A DNA stretch of 64,000 nucleotides from Lumbricus terrestris (taxonomy: Eukaryota > Annelida > Clitellata > Crassiclitellata > Lumbricidae): the NCBI GenBank assembly GCA_949752735.1, contig OX457046.1, forward strand, positions 38,615,649 to 38,679,648, read 5' to 3'. Under the pieces are notes generated by a model, which was given only the letters and a program-made list of their open reading frames with translations, made no database searches and was not told the origin of the DNA. The translations under genes and the position numbers were made by a program. Below are positions 62,137-64,000 of the stretch, piece after piece; the first letter of the stretch is position 1; the number at the start of each line of letters is the position of its first letter.

Positions 62137-62589
62137 GGGGCCGTCACTACTCCGGGGGCCGTCCATAAAGTACGTCACGCTCCAGGGGGTGAGGGGGTGT
62201 AAGAAAGTGTGACAGTTTGTGACAGGGGGAAGGGGGGGTCAGGTCATGTGTGACGTCACACATTTATTTTTAAATTCTTTATTTTATTTTTTGTTCTTAG
62301 TACCTAAAATCCGACCCGGCCCGGCCAGGCGTGTCTAAAACCCGGCCTGGCGGGATAAAAGTTGATTTCCCGTCACTATCAAAGCGTTTAGGGACACACG
62401 TCACTATCAGAGGGATTAGGGGTAGTATCATAGGGTTTAGAGGGTTAGGTAAATGGCTATGTTTTTAAATTTTTTTTTCGAAAGTGTGACGTACTTTAGG
62501 GGGGGATCCGAGATTTGTGACAGTTTGTGACAAGGGGGGGGTCAAAAATGGTCAAAAATAGCGTGACGTACTTTATGGACGGCCCCCTG
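62137..62589. mobile_element. Palindromic DNA element (GGGCCGTCCATAAAGTACGTCACGC ends)
   Basis: GGCCGTCCATAAAGTACGTC at 62,158-62,177 recurs inverted at 62,564-62,583, and GTGTGACAGTTTGTGACA / AGTTTGTGACAAGGGGG are nested inside. No coding. The target duplication is not clear. The interior has a perfect 18-bp palindrome with TGACGTCA (62,246-62,263). Confidence 0.75.
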
Positions 62590-62848
62590 CCTGTTGGGGG
62601 TCCGAATTTATCCCAGCAGTCCTGCACCAACTCCCGTTCATGCTTCGACTCCTCTCCATTAAATCTCACTTTCAACTCTGAATGCTGCTATTACGATGTT
62701 TTTTTCCACATCAATTCTTAGTCCAAACCTCTACAGCTTACCATACTGCGATGTACCTTGTCTACATGTCAATCTTTGCAGCGGTAATGTCAGCTCTGCT
62801 ACGAAGTCAATATCATCAGTAAAAAGCAACCTATTTATGGGCACTATA

Positions 62849-62883
62849 GACACCTTGAAATCTCTGGAGATTTGGTTATATAA
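62849..62883 (+). promoter_or_regulatory. PSE/TATA snRNA-type promoter candidate
   Basis: GACACCTTGAAAT at 62,849 and TATATAAG at 62,877; spacing 28 bp. The N2 stem-loop follows about 50 bp past the predicted start. Confidence 0.65.
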
Positions 62884-62924
62884 GTGCGAGGGAAAGCAAT
62901 TAAATCCACTAAAAAAGCTCTTAA

Positions 62925-63010
62925 GTGCTGTAATATGCCGAGCAAATTTCTGTCCAGGGTAACGGCCTCTGTTGTCATAGACCCTGGTCAAATCTGGATC
63001 CATCCATTAC
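62925..63010 (+). ncRNA. N2 module with perfect stem
   Basis: AGCTCTTAAGTGCTG, AAATTTCTGT, then CCAGGGT and ACCCTGG pairing perfectly around AACGGCCTCTGTTGTCATAG, then TCAAATCTGGATCCATCC. Best N2 example with its promoter (62,849). Confidence 0.5.
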
Positions 63011-63032
63011 AGTCCAAAAAGCGCGGTGCTTA

Positions 63033-63068
63033 GAAACCTTAAAATCAATGCCACCCAATGCTATATAA
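63033..63068 (+). promoter_or_regulatory. PSE/TATA snRNA-type promoter candidate
   Basis: GAAACCTTAAAAT at 63,033 and TATATAAAG at 63,062; spacing 29 bp. Confidence 0.6.
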
Positions 63069-63179
63069 AGGTAAGGAAGGTAAACTGAACAATTCATTGC
63101 GCAGCGCTATTACTATGAAAATAACAACAGACTTATGGCACGATGAGTGCAGCGGCGTTCGAGTCTCCTTCTTCAAAAC

Positions 63180-63920
<741 letters not shown>

Positions 63921-64000
63921 CCGAGTTGTCTTCCTAAATTTTTCTGCGCTGAACCAAGGATGCTACAGTCTTCCAATATTATCTGTTGATATAGGGATGA

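Overview
This 64 kb window reads as intergenic or repeat-dense DNA from an animal nuclear genome, probably a marine invertebrate; the sequence does not settle the phylum. Support for a metazoan: several clades of non-LTR retrotransposon, tRNA-derived SINEs, hAT-like and piggyBac-like non-autonomous DNA transposons, long trinucleotide and tetranucleotide arrays, and base composition favouring A+T. I see no intact single-copy host protein gene, no rRNA, no convincing free-standing tRNA gene and no CRISPR. All recognisable protein coding is decayed transposon coding.

The strongest signal is not protein coding. About 45 times, on both strands, a box of the form (G/A/C)ACACC(T/C) followed by an A/T-rich stretch lies 27-31 bp (rarely 32-33, measured start to start) upstream of a TATATAA-like box. 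The layout, and the ACC-N-T-N-A core, resemble the proximal sequence element (PSE) plus TATA of snRNA-type (U6-like) promoters. Downstream sequences mostly differ from site to site. In many cases a conserved module follows, here called N. It has two forms. Form N2 has the core ACGGCCTCTGTTGTCATA inside a stem whose arms change together between copies. Form N1 has a GTGCCAGTCC box, a purine-rich AAGGAGGAGG box and a related core. I propose a dispersed, partly tandemly amplified family of small non-coding RNA genes. One promoter sits in front of a 33-bp near-perfect hairpin (55,815-55,889).

Layout. 0-13 kb: family A repeat (promoters facing outward at both ends), promoter and N modules, a broken endonuclease-bearing retroelement (8.8-9.6 kb). 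13-22 kb: LINE 3' ends, SINEs, a hAT-like MITE with an exact 8-bp target duplication, a small foldback element, a second endonuclease-bearing retroelement fragment. 22-33 kb: foldback element with tandem-repeat arms, (GAT/CGT)n arrays, a LINE 3' end with 5' inversion, a piggyBac-like element with TTAA ends. 33.3-38.1 kb: one transposon with inverted arms of about 1.2 kb and a decayed ORF that resembles PIN/FEN-like nucleases. 38.6-44 kb: family A copies, one split by an RTE-like retrotransposon. 44.3-58.1 kb: four diverged head-to-tail copies of a segment of 2-4 kb, each with the promoter boxes and a (CAGR)n array; insertions in one copy have empty sites in another. 58-64 kb: more promoters and N modules, SINEs, a palindromic DNA element and large microsatellites.

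How the parts work together: retrotransposon 3' ends and SINEs share a 3' tail, as expected if the LINE machinery mobilises the SINE. The promoter units are carried along in segmental duplication and serve as landing sites for transposons. Transcription from the promoter boxes is inferred from sequence only.
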